A stretch of DNA of 64,000 bases from Nostoc sp. HK-01 (GCA_003990705.1 AP018318.1:2173501-2237500); one strand, 5' to 3'; shown: positions 53,711-62,421, counted from the first letter of the stretch. Notes: generated by a model not told the origin, from the sequence alone. A program made the numbers and translations.

Positions 53711-54973
53711 ATGCACAGTTCTGTTTCTGCTATTCTCACGCCGTCAAATTGGCCTTTTAGCTTGGAATGGTTGCCACAACCAGCTTATATGGTGGGTGGT
53801 GCGGTGCGTGATGCTATCTTGGGCAGAACTCGTGAATATTGGGATCTTGACTTTGTGATACCATCGGATGCGGTGAAGGTAGCCAGAGCGATCGCTAAAC
53901 ATTATCAAGCTGGTTTTGTCTTACTGGACGCAGAACGCAAAATTGCCCGTGTGGTATTTCCTCAAGCTACGGCTGATTTTGCCCAACAAGAAGGCAATAG
54001 TATAGAGATTGACTTGCATAGACGGGATTTTACAATTAATGCGATCGCCTATAATCCCCATACTCAAGAAATCATCGACCCATTACAAGGTTGTGCTGAC
54101 TTACAGCAAGGTCTGTTGCGTATGATATCACCAGCCAACCTCAAAGATGACCCTTTGCGGTTAATGCGAGCCTATCGCCAAGCTGCCCAACTGAGTTTTA
54201 AGATTGAACCAACTACTCAAGCGACAATTTGCGCTTTAGCATCCAGCATTACCACAGTCGCCGCAGAACGAGTCCGGACAGAAATTGGCTATCTTCTAGC
54301 TAGTCCCCAAGGTACACCTTGGTTAGCCAACGCCGGAAAAGATGGTTTACTGACAGATTTATTTAAAAATGCGACAGGCGAAAGCTTTGAAAAACTCGCC
54401 GCCGTTGATACAGCCGCAGCCATCCTTGCACCGCAATTTGGTACAGAACTACAACAATATGTGCGCGATACTGTCAAAACAACTTGGTTAGGTATTGCTA
54501 AACTCGCTTGTCTTGTACATCCTCATCCTGAAGTTGCAGAAATAGAACTACAAGAACTCACCTATAGCCGTGCGGAAATTCGCGCCGTTATGACTGCGCT
54601 GAAATTATTTCCGCAGTTAAAATCTAGTAACAAATCCATCCGAGAACAATATCTTTTGTTCCAAGAAGCAGGTAATGTATTTCCTACTATTGTCTTATTA
54701 GCTGTAGCACAAGATACTTTGGTAGAGGCGATTTCCGGCGACAAATCTTTGTTGGTTTACTCACCTTTGGTCAGCCGCTACCTTAACCCTGATGATCTGG
54801 TCGCTCATCCCACTCAACTAGTAAGTGGTAAGGATCTCATGGTAGCATTAAAGATTCCAGCGTCGCCAGTTGTCGGTGAGCTACTAACAGAGATTGCGAT
54901 CGCTCAAGCTGAGGGTAAAGTTGCTACAGCCGAAGCTGCTATTGAGTTTGCACGGCAGATATTAGAAAATTAG
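53711..54973 (+). CDS. tRNA nucleotidyltransferase/poly(A) polymerase family (CCA-adding type)
   Basis: The 420-residue class II nucleotidyltransferase begins at ATG 53711 (five codons are open before it, from TTG). The head has YMVGGAVRDAILGR (Gly-rich motif), DLDFVIPSD (catalytic DxD) and RRDFTINAIAYNPHTQEIIDP, and the neck has DDPLRLMRAYRQAAQ. The C-terminal half is helical. It either adds CCA to tRNA or acts with a sister enzyme as A-adding part; this cannot be told from sequence by eye. Confidence 0.9.
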   Translation: MHSSVSAILTPSNWPFSLEWLPQPAYMVGGAVRDAILGRTREYWDLDFVIPSDAVKVARAIAKHYQAGFVLLDAERKIARVVFPQATADFAQQEGNSIEIDLHRRDFTINAIAYNPHTQEIIDPLQGCADLQQGLLRMISPANLKDDPLRLMRAYRQAAQLSFKIEPTTQATICALASSITTVAAERVRTEIGYLLASPQGTPWLANAGKDGLLTDLFKNATGESFEKLAAVDTAAAILAPQFGTELQQYVRDTVKTTWLGIAKLACLVHPHPEVAEIELQELTYSRAEIRAVMTALKLFPQLKSSNKSIREQYLLFQEAGNVFPTIVLLAVAQDTLVEAISGDKSLLVYSPLVSRYLNPDDLVAHPTQLVSGKDLMVALKIPASPVVGELLTEIAIAQAEGKVATAEAAIEFARQILEN

Positions 54974-55001
54974 ACCTTGCGGAATCAGATGTATCAAATT
55001 A

Positions 55002-55280
55002 TCAAGATGATGGTGGAATCAAACTGGTAATTTTGGTGACACTATCCCAAACTATCCAGGCGCAGGAACTATCCACATCACCTGCATTATTGGTAACTTT
55101 AAAATAGATTTTTTCTGCTCCTTTGGGTTCAATGGCAAAATCAGCATTTTGAGCATAAACAACTTTGAAACCTCGGTCACGCAAGCAATACATAGCCCAA
55201 GCTTTCAAAGATTGTTTGTATGGTTCGTGGGGAATGGGTGGTTTAGTAAGTGCGGCTTCGATAACTTCAAATATCTGCAT
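55002..55280 (-). CDS. Small conserved cyanobacterial protein
   Basis: The 92-residue protein has an N-terminal helical part (MQIFEVIEAALTKPPIPHEPYKQSLKAWAMYCLRDRG) followed by a beta pattern (FKVVYAQNADFAIEPKGAEKIYFKVTNN). It has no signal or membrane segment. I do not recognise a named family. Its start lies 2 bp after the stop of the VOC gene on the same strand, so it is in one operon with it. Confidence 0.7.
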   Translation of the reverse strand: MQIFEVIEAALTKPPIPHEPYKQSLKAWAMYCLRDRGFKVVYAQNADFAIEPKGAEKIYFKVTNNAGDVDSSCAWIVWDSVTKITSLIPPSS

Positions 55281-55282
55281 TG

Positions 55283-55786
55283 CTATAGAGAAAAGAAAGG
55301 GAAAGGAGAAATTAGGTTTAGAGAACTACTCAGCACTTTATTTTCAGGTTGAGGATCGCAACGGATTTCAATCATAAATCCATCGGGGTCATAAAAGTAC
55401 ACACCTTTACCTGTAGGACGAGTAACAGGGCCATGAGCGATCGCTACTTTATTCTCTGCCAAAACAGCCAGCGCTGTCTCAAAAAATCGCGGATCTATAT
55501 CAAAAGCTAGATGATAGGCTCTTGTAAAACTCTGTTCTGGGTCTGGATGGGGTGGATTGAGATCAGGTGTCCAAAATAAGTCTAAAATTACGCCGTCGGG
55601 AGTCACAAAGTTGGCAACTTTCCCCTCAGCGACAAGTTCCACTAAAGTTGCTGGTACTTGCTTACCTGTCAATTCATGCAGGCCTAAAACACTACCGTAA
55701 AAGTGACGCGAAGCCTGCATATCTTTAACGTTGAGAGCAATGTGATGCACTTTTCGCAAATGTCCAGGAGCAAGGATACTTTTCAT
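55283..55786 (-). CDS. VOC family (glyoxalase/dioxygenase-like) protein
   Basis: The 167-residue protein has the two beta-alpha-beta-beta-beta units of the VOC superfamily: VHHIALNVKDMQASRHFYGSVLGLHEL and RAYHLAFDIDPRFFETALAVLAENKVAIAHGPVTRPTGKGVYFYDPDGFMIEIRC. Likely metal ligands are the first His (HHIALNV), the His of YHLAF and the Glu of IEIRC. The substrate is unknown. It overlaps nothing and leads the small two-gene operon. Confidence 0.88.
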   Translation of the reverse strand: MKSILAPGHLRKVHHIALNVKDMQASRHFYGSVLGLHELTGKQVPATLVELVAEGKVANFVTPDGVILDLFWTPDLNPPHPDPEQSFTRAYHLAFDIDPRFFETALAVLAENKVAIAHGPVTRPTGKGVYFYDPDGFMIEIRCDPQPENKVLSSSLNLISPFPFFSL

Positions 55787-55869
55787 ACAGCAGTTAGATA
55801 AGAGGGCAGAATAAATTTCCTTACTAGGATAGAAGTTGAACTCTTAAACAGAGTTTACTGTAAATTATT

Positions 55870-56343
55870 ATGGCTTTTGATTATTCTTTAGACTTCCCAA
55901 ACATTGATTTTCGCCAGCACCCTGAATTATATCGCATTGGTAAAGGCGAACAAGGGGTACTTTTAGTAGAACCATATAAATCAGAGATTCTCCCTTATTG
56001 GCGTTTCAAAACACCTGAGATTGCTAGAGAGTCTAGTGAAAAAATCTATGCAATTTTTCTAGAGTATCTCGAACAAGAAGATTTTGTCGGAGCAGATATG
56101 GCGCGGAAGTTTATCCAAATGGGTTATACTCGTTCTCGCCGTTACGCCAATCATAAAAACGGCAGAAAATATAAAAAAACTTCCCAAGCAGGAAGTTCTG
56201 AAAAAGAAATATTACCATTCGATGTAGACCCTGTAAAAGCAGAATCAGCCGCTATTTTTAAAGCAAAATGGGTTGAAGCCAAGACAAATGCCAAATATCT
56301 CCAGCTTTTAGCCGAGCATAAACAAAAGTATGAAACTTGCTAG
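55870..56343 (+). CDS. DUF4385 domain protein
   Basis: The 157-residue protein has the family pattern FDYSLDFPNIDFRQHPELYRIGKGEQGVLLVEPYKSEILPYWRFK and DFVGADMARKFIQMGYTRSRRYANHKNGRKY. It is basic in the middle and ends in helical repeats. The family is common in bacteria and has no known role. It converges on the aldo/keto reductase gene, 14 bp apart. Confidence 0.9.
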   Translation: MAFDYSLDFPNIDFRQHPELYRIGKGEQGVLLVEPYKSEILPYWRFKTPEIARESSEKIYAIFLEYLEQEDFVGADMARKFIQMGYTRSRRYANHKNGRKYKKTSQAGSSEKEILPFDVDPVKAESAAIFKAKWVEAKTNAKYLQLLAEHKQKYETC

Positions 56344-56357
56344 ATAAAAATTATAAA

Positions 56358-57377
56358 TTATCTGCGGTATTCATCGCCACAGTCACCAATTATCTGATAT
56401 AAATTGCGGGATTTTTGAGATATTTGCTCAATGCGATCGCTATCTTCTTGAGCTAACCTAAAACTAAATACCTTGGCGTTATTTTCAATATGTTCCCATA
56501 CACCCAGCCTGGCACCAACAATCACACCTCCCACTGCTGGCTTATCTAAAATGTAACGCACTGCCACATTGGAAATAGTCACATTATATTTATCAGCAAT
56601 CTCTTTGAGTGTCAAAAGTAATTCCTGAAATAGTTGCCAACCACCCCAAGCATCAATCATATTTTTATATTTGCGTAAGCTGGCTGTGGCTAAATCAAAG
56701 TTTCGCGGTTCCGGCTGACCCAAATATTTTTCTGCTAAGAAACCACCGCAAAGTGTGCCGTAAGTAAATAGTTTAATATCATGCTGCTGGCAAAATTGCA
56801 CCATTGCCACTTCTGGACGACGGTCAACTAGCGAAAATTGCACTTGGTTAGAAACAATTTTAATCCCGGCATTAATAATAATTTGCAAGTGTTTTGTGTC
56901 AAAGTTAGTTAAAGCTAAATGCTTAATTTTGCCCTCAGTTTGCAATTCTCCCATAAACTTCAGGGCATCTAGATAATTTTTATCACTATATTCCCACCAA
57001 TGGAATTGCATTAAGTCTAAAGATGCAACATTCATTCGCCGCAAAGCAATATTAATGTTGTCCTCAACAACTTTTTTTGTCATTTTGCGAGGACGAGGAA
57101 CCCATTTTGTAAAAGCTTGTAAGTTAGCTAAAGCTTCTTGACCTCTAATAGCAAGTAGTTGACGACGAAATTCCCCAATAAAATCTTCAGCAGGGCCATA
57201 ATGGTCGGCTAAATCCCAGGTGGTAAAACCTGCATCTATATACGGGAACATCGCTTGAATTGCCGCTTTGGGATTAATCTGTCCATGTGCGCCAGACACT
57301 TGCCACATTCCATTTAATATCCGGCAAATGTTTAAATCAGGAGTAAGTTGAAGACGACTGTCTGCGGGTAGCACCAT
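56358..57377 (-). CDS. Aldo/keto reductase
   Basis: The 339-residue TIM-barrel enzyme has the Asp-Tyr-Lys-His elements: DAGFTTWDLADHYGPAEDFIGEF (Asp/Tyr), FTKWVPRPRK (Lys) and MQFHWWEYSD (His). The NADPH-binding end reads VRYILDKPAVGGVIVGARLGVWEHIENN. Substrate is unknown. The cytochrome c6-like gene precedes it on the same strand 24 bp away, so they are probably transcribed together. Confidence 0.9.
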   Translation of the reverse strand: MVLPADSRLQLTPDLNICRILNGMWQVSGAHGQINPKAAIQAMFPYIDAGFTTWDLADHYGPAEDFIGEFRRQLLAIRGQEALANLQAFTKWVPRPRKMTKKVVEDNINIALRRMNVASLDLMQFHWWEYSDKNYLDALKFMGELQTEGKIKHLALTNFDTKHLQIIINAGIKIVSNQVQFSLVDRRPEVAMVQFCQQHDIKLFTYGTLCGGFLAEKYLGQPEPRNFDLATASLRKYKNMIDAWGGWQLFQELLLTLKEIADKYNVTISNVAVRYILDKPAVGGVIVGARLGVWEHIENNAKVFSFRLAQEDSDRIEQISQKSRNLYQIIGDCGDEYRR

Positions 57378-57401
57378 ATAGTTGAATTGTGAATTATTGA
57401 T

Positions 57402-57749
57402 TTAACGCCAGTCTTTTGCAGCTTGTTCTAGAACGTAAGCCACAACATCTTGAATTTGTTGTTCTGTGAGGCGGTCTTTGTAGGCAGACATATTACTTTT
57501 ACCATTAGTGACAATGGCTGTAATTGCCTCGATAGAATCCATATTATATTTCTTCAGTGCTGGCTTTTTTAAGTTCTTGCCTCGTCGGATAATGTTACTA
57601 CCGTTGATATGACAGCCGGCGCAATGCACGCTAAATATTTCTGCACCATTAGCTGTGTCGCTTGCACTAGCAGGCAAGGTAAATGTAGGGGTAGATAGCA
57701 GGAGAATTAAACATACTAATGCCAGGATTTTTAGCAAGTTAATTCTCAT
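57402..57749 (-). CDS. petJ: Cytochrome c6-like c-type cytochrome
   Basis: The 115-residue precursor begins at ATG 57749 (ten codons are open upstream) with a signal peptide to PASA. The mature part ANGAEIFSVHCAGCHINGSNIIRRGKNLKKPALKKY has the CxxCH heme site, and NGKSNMSAYKDRL holds the Met ligand; IQDVVAYVLEQAAKDW is the c6 C-terminal helix. Unlike the classical c6, the Gly-rich and basic heme-edge region differs, so it may be a c6B/c6C-type paralog. It is in an apparent operon with an aldo/keto reductase. Confidence 0.88.
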   Translation of the reverse strand: MRINLLKILALVCLILLLSTPTFTLPASASDTANGAEIFSVHCAGCHINGSNIIRRGKNLKKPALKKYNMDSIEAITAIVTNGKSNMSAYKDRLTEQQIQDVVAYVLEQAAKDWR

Positions 57750-58012
57750 GAGCTTGATTTGTGCTTTGGCGTTAATCATTTTTTTATTTTAACTAGAAAT
57801 CAAAATTCATCTTCTCATAAGTATGTACATAGTGATACATGATATTTTCTCTGTAAATAAAACCGCCAATGTTCGCACACAAACGCCGATAATTTCACAT
57901 TTTCTATCTAAAGGAAGTGCCTATTCTCAATGGAATAGTTCAAAATTTAGATGTGACACCATACTTAAACTAAATTAATTTATCCAAATTAGCTAAATAC
58001 CCAGAGTTGAAA

Positions 58013-58795
58013 ATGGTTAGAAATATCAAAGAGCAAATTCAAACAGACCTGAAGCAAGTTAAAGAAACTGGTCAGTTACGGACAGAAAGAGTGCGGGAAA
58101 TTGTCAAATCAGCCGTTACTCAAGTGGCTTCTGAGTTTAAAGAAGGTTCAATTGAACTGCGGGGACTTGTAAGAGATGCGGTTTCTGCTGTTATTGAAAC
58201 CCTACAAGAAAGGGGTGGCGAAATTAAAGAAGAAGTCACAGCTTCCATTGAAGGTGCTTTAGAAGGAGTTAATCATAAAAGACATGCAAATATCATTCAA
58301 ACTCAGTCAGAACTCCAAAGGTTGCAAACTCAATTAGATAGTGAAGAAGAAAAACTTCAGCAAGATGTAGATGTGATATTAGCAGAGATTGAGGAAACAG
58401 GTAAGCAAAACACTGCTGATACTCAAACCATTATTGAATCGGCTGTTAGCGCTATTAAAGATAGTGATGAAGTGTCTTTGTTAAGAAAACGTTATGCACA
58501 ATTGCAAGCACAATTAGCAATTGTTCGAGCTAATTTAGCTGCGCGCTATGGCGGACGTTCGGAAGAAATTCAAAATTATCTCAACGATGCCAAAACTTGG
58601 TATAACCAAGCTCGTCCGCAAGCGGAAGTTTTAGCGACACAGGTATCACAAAAGCGATCGCAGTTAGAAGATAAACTAGGAGAAGCGGGTACAGCGATAG
58701 CTCGCAAAGAACTCCAACTCAAACAAACTTTACGCGAGTTACTCCTCGCAACCGCTGATTTGTTTAAAGACAAAGAACCCGCAGATAAAAACTAG
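58013..58795 (+). CDS. Long helical protein, coiled-coil or apolipoprotein-like
   Basis: The 260-residue protein (ATG 58013; TTG 58007 is possible) is almost wholly helical and charged: VREIVKSAVTQVASEFKEGSIELRGLVRDAVSAVIETLQERGGEIKEEVTASIEGALEGV, then a coiled coil (SELQRLQTQLDSEEEKLQQDVDVILAEIEETG) and VSQKRSQLEDKLGEAG. No family is recognised. Such amphipathic repeats often bind membranes or act as stress-protecting proteins. A hairpin repeat and an IS630 element follow directly. Confidence 0.7.
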   Translation: MVRNIKEQIQTDLKQVKETGQLRTERVREIVKSAVTQVASEFKEGSIELRGLVRDAVSAVIETLQERGGEIKEEVTASIEGALEGVNHKRHANIIQTQSELQRLQTQLDSEEEKLQQDVDVILAEIEETGKQNTADTQTIIESAVSAIKDSDEVSLLRKRYAQLQAQLAIVRANLAARYGGRSEEIQNYLNDAKTWYNQARPQAEVLATQVSQKRSQLEDKLGEAGTAIARKELQLKQTLRELLLATADLFKDKEPADKN

Positions 58796-58808
58796 ATACC
58801 AACATCAT

Positions 58809-58843
58809 AAGAACCCCGACTTCTTCAAGAAGTCGGGGTTCTT
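58809..58843. repeat. 17-bp perfect inverted repeat, probable terminator
   Basis: AAGAACCCCGACTTCTT and AAGAAGTCGGGGTTCTT are separated by one base. It lies 14 bp after the helical protein gene and 15 bp before the IS630 end. The motif AACCCCGACTTCTT is a common dispersed repeat in cyanobacteria and can act as terminator. Confidence 0.8.
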
Positions 58844-58932
58844 AGTAAGTGCGATTTATACCAAGTTGCAGTCAGATGTAGTAGTCTAAAAAAAGAGATG
58901 ACGAGAACAAAGGCAGAGTCTGACGGGTGCAT

Positions 58933-59433
58933 ATGGCTCAAGTAACGCAAGCAGTACCCCATCTAGATTTAGAGACGGTAAAACAAAGAGTAAAGTTGGC
59001 GCAATCGCATTGGGAAAGGCAAAAATGGCTAGTGATATACAATGCGAGCGCAGATCCAAGAACAGCAGCCGAGATAGCTGTACACGTAGGGGTATCAAAA
59101 GGGTTTGTCAGAAAAGTAATTCAACAATACAACCGCAAGGGAGAAGCTGGATTATCAGCGTCAGGGAAAGGCGGTAGACATAATTGCTATCTAAGCTGGG
59201 AGCAAGAAAAAGAACTGATAGATTCTTTTAAAGAAAAGGCACGCAGTGGTCAAGTGGCAACAGCAATGCAAATAAAACTTGCGTATGAAAAGAAATGTGG
59301 TTTTACTGTGCATAAAACTACAATTTATCGCCTATTAGAACGGCATCAGTGGCGCAAAATTATCCCAAGACCAACTCATCCCAAAAAAGACCCAAATTCT
59401 GTTGATGAATTTAAAAAAACTTTCCTCAACTAG
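58933..59433 (+). CDS. IS630 transposase, N-terminal part (orfA)
   Basis: The 166 residues from ATG 58933 (GTG 58927 is possible) contain helix-turn-helix stretches: ADPRTAAEIAVHVGVSKGFVRKVIQQYNRKGEAGL and YEKKCGFTVHKTTIYRLLERHQWRKIIPRP, the DNA-binding part of IS630 transposases. The frame stops at TAG 59431-59433, shortly after an A7 run (59413-59419). A shift of -1 at that run joins it to the catalytic part with a natural sequence (FPQLVEKINQTRDPSDTRPVVLMAGDEG). Confidence 0.85.
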   Translation: MAQVTQAVPHLDLETVKQRVKLAQSHWERQKWLVIYNASADPRTAAEIAVHVGVSKGFVRKVIQQYNRKGEAGLSASGKGGRHNCYLSWEQEKELIDSFKEKARSGQVATAMQIKLAYEKKCGFTVHKTTIYRLLERHQWRKIIPRPTHPKKDPNSVDEFKKTFLN

Positions 59434-59486
59434 TAGAAAAAATTAATCAAACAAGAGACCCATCTGATACTAGACCTGTAGTATTA

Positions 59487-60005
59487 ATGGCAGGAGATGA
59501 AGGCAGGTTTGGTCGGATTGGAGAAGTTAGGGCTTGTTGGTGTCCCCAAGGTATACGCCCAACTGTGCCAAAACAACAAGTCAGGCAGTATATTTATGCT
59601 TACGCCGCAGTTGCACCCGAATTAGGCAAAATGACTTGCTTAACTTTGCCTTATGCTAATACTAAAATGATGAATTTATTTTTATCACAAATTTCCCAAG
59701 AATTTGCTGATTATTTTGTAATTTTACAGTTAGATAAAGCATCTTGGCATCGTTCTAATGCTTTAAATGTTCCTGAAAATATTCGTTTAATTTTTCAACC
59801 TGCTCATAGCCCAGAATTAATGCCGGTTGAACACATCTGGGAAGACATTCGAGAAAAACACTTTTATAATCAAGTCTTTCCTACTTTAGACCACGTTGAG
59901 GACGTACTATGCCAGGGTTTAATCGACCTTTGTTCTGATAGCGATCGCCTGCGTTCTTTAACTTTTTTTCCTCATCTCAGAATACTACCTCTGAACGCAA
60001 CTTAG
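59487..60005 (+). CDS. IS630 transposase, catalytic DDE part (orfB)
   Basis: The 172 residues from ATG 59487 have the IS630 DDE core: LMAGDEGRFG (first Asp), FVILQLDKASWHRS (second Asp) and HSPELMPVEHIWEDI (Glu). The frame is open upstream to the A7 run at 59413-59419, where frameshifting or transcript slippage joins it to orfA. Whether it is made alone is unknown. Its stop lies within the right inverted repeat. The element looks intact and possibly active. Confidence 0.85.
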   Translation: MAGDEGRFGRIGEVRACWCPQGIRPTVPKQQVRQYIYAYAAVAPELGKMTCLTLPYANTKMMNLFLSQISQEFADYFVILQLDKASWHRSNALNVPENIRLIFQPAHSPELMPVEHIWEDIREKHFYNQVFPTLDHVEDVLCQGLIDLCSDSDRLRSLTFFPHLRILPLNAT

Positions 60006-60034
60006 TATTAGTTAACAACGTACTCATACAACAG

Positions 60035-60591
60035 CTATTTTCGGCTAGTCATTTTCATAACAGCGTCAACTGTAATTTCCGGGAGAATATCTAAACTTGG
60101 TAGCAAGTCTACTCCAGCAAAGACTATTGGTAGGTTATCTCCTTGCCAAACCCATATTTGCTGACGAGTAATATCGATTAACCAAGCTAGTTGCGTTCCA
60201 TTAATGAGACAATGAAGAATCTTGTTTTGTAAGTCTAAAGTGCTTTGGTCAGGTGAGCGAATTTCAATTAACCAATCTGGCGCTCCATTAAATGGCCCAT
60301 CCTCATCGCCAAGGCGATGGCCAGCAATGATAGCAATATCTGGCACTGGTGAGTAAGGTGGTACAATGCAACGTAGCTCCTGCACCGCTTCAAATTTATC
60401 AGTGCGATCGTTAATATATTAATATAATTGACTAGATTACGTTGCAGTCGGGAGTGAAACAGAGTTGGCATTGTTTTTTGAACAACTCGCCCATCAATTA
60501 ATTCCCACGCAGGCGAAGCCTCAATCTTAGGTTGAGCCAAAAACTCTGCCAGTGACATCCTCGCAACTGACTGGGGCATATCTTTTGACAA
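60035..60591 (-). pseudogene. Uma2 family endonuclease gene broken by a small duplication
   Basis: The N-terminal part (MSKDMPQSVARMSLAEFLAQPKIEASPAWELIDGRVV...LQRNLVNYIN, to about 60430) and the C-terminal part (...VQELRCIVPPYSPVPDIAIIAG, PDWLIEIRSPDQSTLDLQNKI, AWLIDITRQQIWVW) lie in different frames. Removing 8 bases of the ATTAATAT-like repeat around 60411-60428 restores NYIN-DRTDKFEAVQEL, a normal Uma2 sequence. So the gene was recently inactivated by an 8-bp duplication. It lies 27 bp from the IS630 element. Confidence 0.85.
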
Positions 60592-60780
60592 ACTTTATTA
60601 TGCACAGACTCTGATTATATTTTATATGCAATCAATATAATTAACTACGGTTATATAAACATTAATCAAATACGTAATAAAAAGGGCAGACCATGTTAAT
60701 CTACCCTTCCTTAATTGTCCTTATTGAGAGAGGTTTGTGCCAAATTATTGCCAAGTTTCTGGTGTAAGTAGCAACTTCTT

Positions 60781-60966
60781 TTAGTAAGTTCCGCTATTAA
60801 ATGCTTCTTCTCTCTTAGCGACTACCCAAAGTGCATGAATGCTACCAGGAAGCCAACCAAGCAGGGTGAGCAGAATATTAATTACCAAAGTAGGGCCAAC
60901 ACCAACTGTGAGAAAAACGCCTAAAGGAGGCACGACAAGGGCTAGAAGAAAACGAAATAATTTCAT
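60781..60966 (-). CDS. YqaE/Pmp3 family small membrane protein
   Basis: The 61-residue protein has two membrane helices with the Pmp3 signature: LALVVPPLGVFLTVGVGPTLVINILLTLLGWLPGSIHALWVV. In plants and yeast, Pmp3 relatives respond to salt and cold. The C-terminus is basic then polar. It has an independent promoter region of about 120 bp upstream, with no obvious motif. Confidence 0.92.
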   Translation of the reverse strand: MKLFRFLLALVVPPLGVFLTVGVGPTLVINILLTLLGWLPGSIHALWVVAKREEAFNSGTY

Positions 60967-61086
60967 AGTTTTGCTGTTACTTTTTCAACTTGTTTAATTC
61001 ACATTGTCCAGAATTAACTTAATTAACAACTCTGTCGCAGGCATTATGTTAATTCTGTATGACTTTTCCCAAAGATAATACTTGTA

Positions 61087-61494
61087 CTATTGCTGAGGAT
61101 TGCCTTGAGGTAATTCACCTGGAGTTGAAGTATTGCCAGTTAAAGCCACGTTTCTTTCAGCAAAATAGTTACCAATGAAGGTATTAGCTAAAGATAGAAC
61201 CACTGGGCCGAGAATAAAAGCGATAATGCCATGAGCGCTAAACCCAGGTACTAAAAATGCTGCTAATGCAAAACAGATACCGTTAACAACGAGAGAAAAT
61301 GCGCCGAAAGTTACAAGGTTTAAAGGTAAAGATAGGGTTGAGAGAACTGGCTTTACTGAACTATTAATTAAGCCAATTGCGACAGCAGCAATTAAAGCAG
61401 AGGGAAAATTAGCAATATTAACACCAGGCACAACTAAATCCACAATTAGTAAGCTTAGTGCTGTAGCTAGAGTTATTAGAAATGTTCCCAACAT
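61087..61494 (-). CDS. Phage holin family (Phage_holin_4_2) membrane protein
   Basis: The 135-residue protein has four hydrophobic segments: TFLITLATALSLLIVDLVVPGV, FPSALIAAVAIGLINSSVKPVLSTLSLPLNLVTFGAFSLVVNGICFALAAFLVPGF and HGIIAFILGPVVLSLANTFIGNYF. This is the phage_holin_4_2/YvlD pattern, chromosomally encoded in many bacteria without phages. The name reflects similarity only; no phage genes are nearby. Confidence 0.9.
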   Translation of the reverse strand: MLGTFLITLATALSLLIVDLVVPGVNIANFPSALIAAVAIGLINSSVKPVLSTLSLPLNLVTFGAFSLVVNGICFALAAFLVPGFSAHGIIAFILGPVVLSLANTFIGNYFAERNVALTGNTSTPGELPQGNPQQ

Positions 61495-61662
61495 TTTTTT
61501 TACCTAAAATTTCAGTGATAGTTTGTTTGAATGTCTTTCTACTATCATGAACAATGCGGGAAGATTTACCCTCTCTTGCAAGATAGATTCAGCTTCTACC
61601 AATTGGTTGATTTTGGGAGAAACTGCAACCTATTAGCAGGAAATTCGCGCTAATCTCTATTT

Positions 61663-62127
61663 TTACCACCAGTTACCGCCTCTGCCCTCACATTGTTGCT
61701 TTGTTACATAATGGCGGTAGCGAAACATTGCTTCTAGTTGAGTTTGTATCAGCCAACCACTGACAAATTCAAAGGCATCTCCTCCAGGCATGGAGAAAGA
61801 AATTGCATCGGTTAATCTAGTTTTGCCATCTTCTAGCTGAAATTCGTGCCGATGTATCCAGGTTTCAAAGGGGCCGGATATCTGTTCATCTACAAATAGG
61901 CGATATTGTTCACATTCTGTGTGACGCGCTAACCAAGTTAAAGGTACTAACCCTAGAAACAAACGAAACTCTGTGATAGCACCTACTTGCAGTCCTCCTT
62001 CGCGCCGAACTACTTTGACTGGTTGCCAAGGTGGAGTTAGCATTTGTAGGATATCTGGCCTTTCATGAAATTGCCAAACTACTTCTATTGGGGCATTAAT
62101 CACAGATGAATGGTTGAAGTGCAGCAT
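61663..62127 (-). CDS. SRPBCC family protein
   Basis: The 154-residue protein (ATG 62127) is a single START-like domain: FNHSSVINAPIEVVWQFHERPDILQMLTPPWQPVKVVRREGGLQVGAITEFRL and DEQISGPFETWIHRHEFQLEDGKTRLTDAISFSMPGG. It resembles the polyketide cyclase/CYP-type of cell-division inhibitor-like SRPBCC proteins (SulA-associated YfcH-like). Ligand unknown. It is transcribed on its own. Confidence 0.85.
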   Translation of the reverse strand: MLHFNHSSVINAPIEVVWQFHERPDILQMLTPPWQPVKVVRREGGLQVGAITEFRLFLGLVPLTWLARHTECEQYRLFVDEQISGPFETWIHRHEFQLEDGKTRLTDAISFSMPGGDAFEFVSGWLIQTQLEAMFRYRHYVTKQQCEGRGGNWW

Positions 62128-62229
62128 GAACAGCAAAACCTAAAACTCATACCAATTGAAAAAAATGATGGCGATAGATGGTATTGATACACCTAAGAGA
62201 CACAAAGCGATTCTAAATCTAAAACTGTA

Positions 62230-62421
62230 TCAGCCTTCGTCGTATTCGGTATCTATTTCAATATCTAGAGTATCTTCATCAATCCGCACATACAAAATAT
62301 TGGGGTTACAGCAAACTTGACAGTCTTCAACATAAGATTGTTGTCCCCCAGCACTCAAGTCTATAAAGGTTAAGTTTGGTTCGCCACAAAAGGCACAGTA
62401 ATACTCAGCAGTTGTTTGCAT
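62230..62421 (-). CDS. CPXCG-type cysteine-rich small protein
   Basis: The 63-residue protein has CAFCGEPN and CQVCCNPN, forming a four-Cys zinc knuckle, then an acidic C-terminus (VRIDEDTLDIEIDTEYDEG). It fits the CPXCG motif-containing family, of unknown function. It begins 11 bp after the stop... of nothing else; the radical SAM gene ends 11 bp from its start on the same strand, so they may share transcription. Confidence 0.9.
   Translation of the reverse strand: MQTTAEYYCAFCGEPNLTFIDLSAGGQQSYVEDCQVCCNPNILYVRIDEDTLDIEIDTEYDEG

Larger units (their letters stand above)
58859..60007 (+). mobile_element. Complete IS630 family insertion sequence
   Basis: The 1149-bp element has TA at both ends and inverted repeats of at least 23 bp with about 4 mismatches: left TACCAAGTTGCAGTCAGATG..., right (inverted) TACTAAGTTGCGTTCAGAGG.... 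The transposase is encoded in two frames (58933-59433 and the second frame to 60005) with an A7 run at 59413-59419 near the junction. Size, TA target and DDE motifs fit IS630. Its right stop codon lies inside the inverted repeat. It lies 27 bp from a broken Uma2 gene. Confidence 0.9.

Noticed and set aside
60035-60591. Two separate genes in the Uma2 region
   Set aside because: Both parts match one family in order and join when 8 bases are removed, so it is a single broken gene.
61087-61494. Phage remnant suggested by the holin-like protein
   Set aside because: No other phage gene is nearby and this family is chromosomal in many bacteria.
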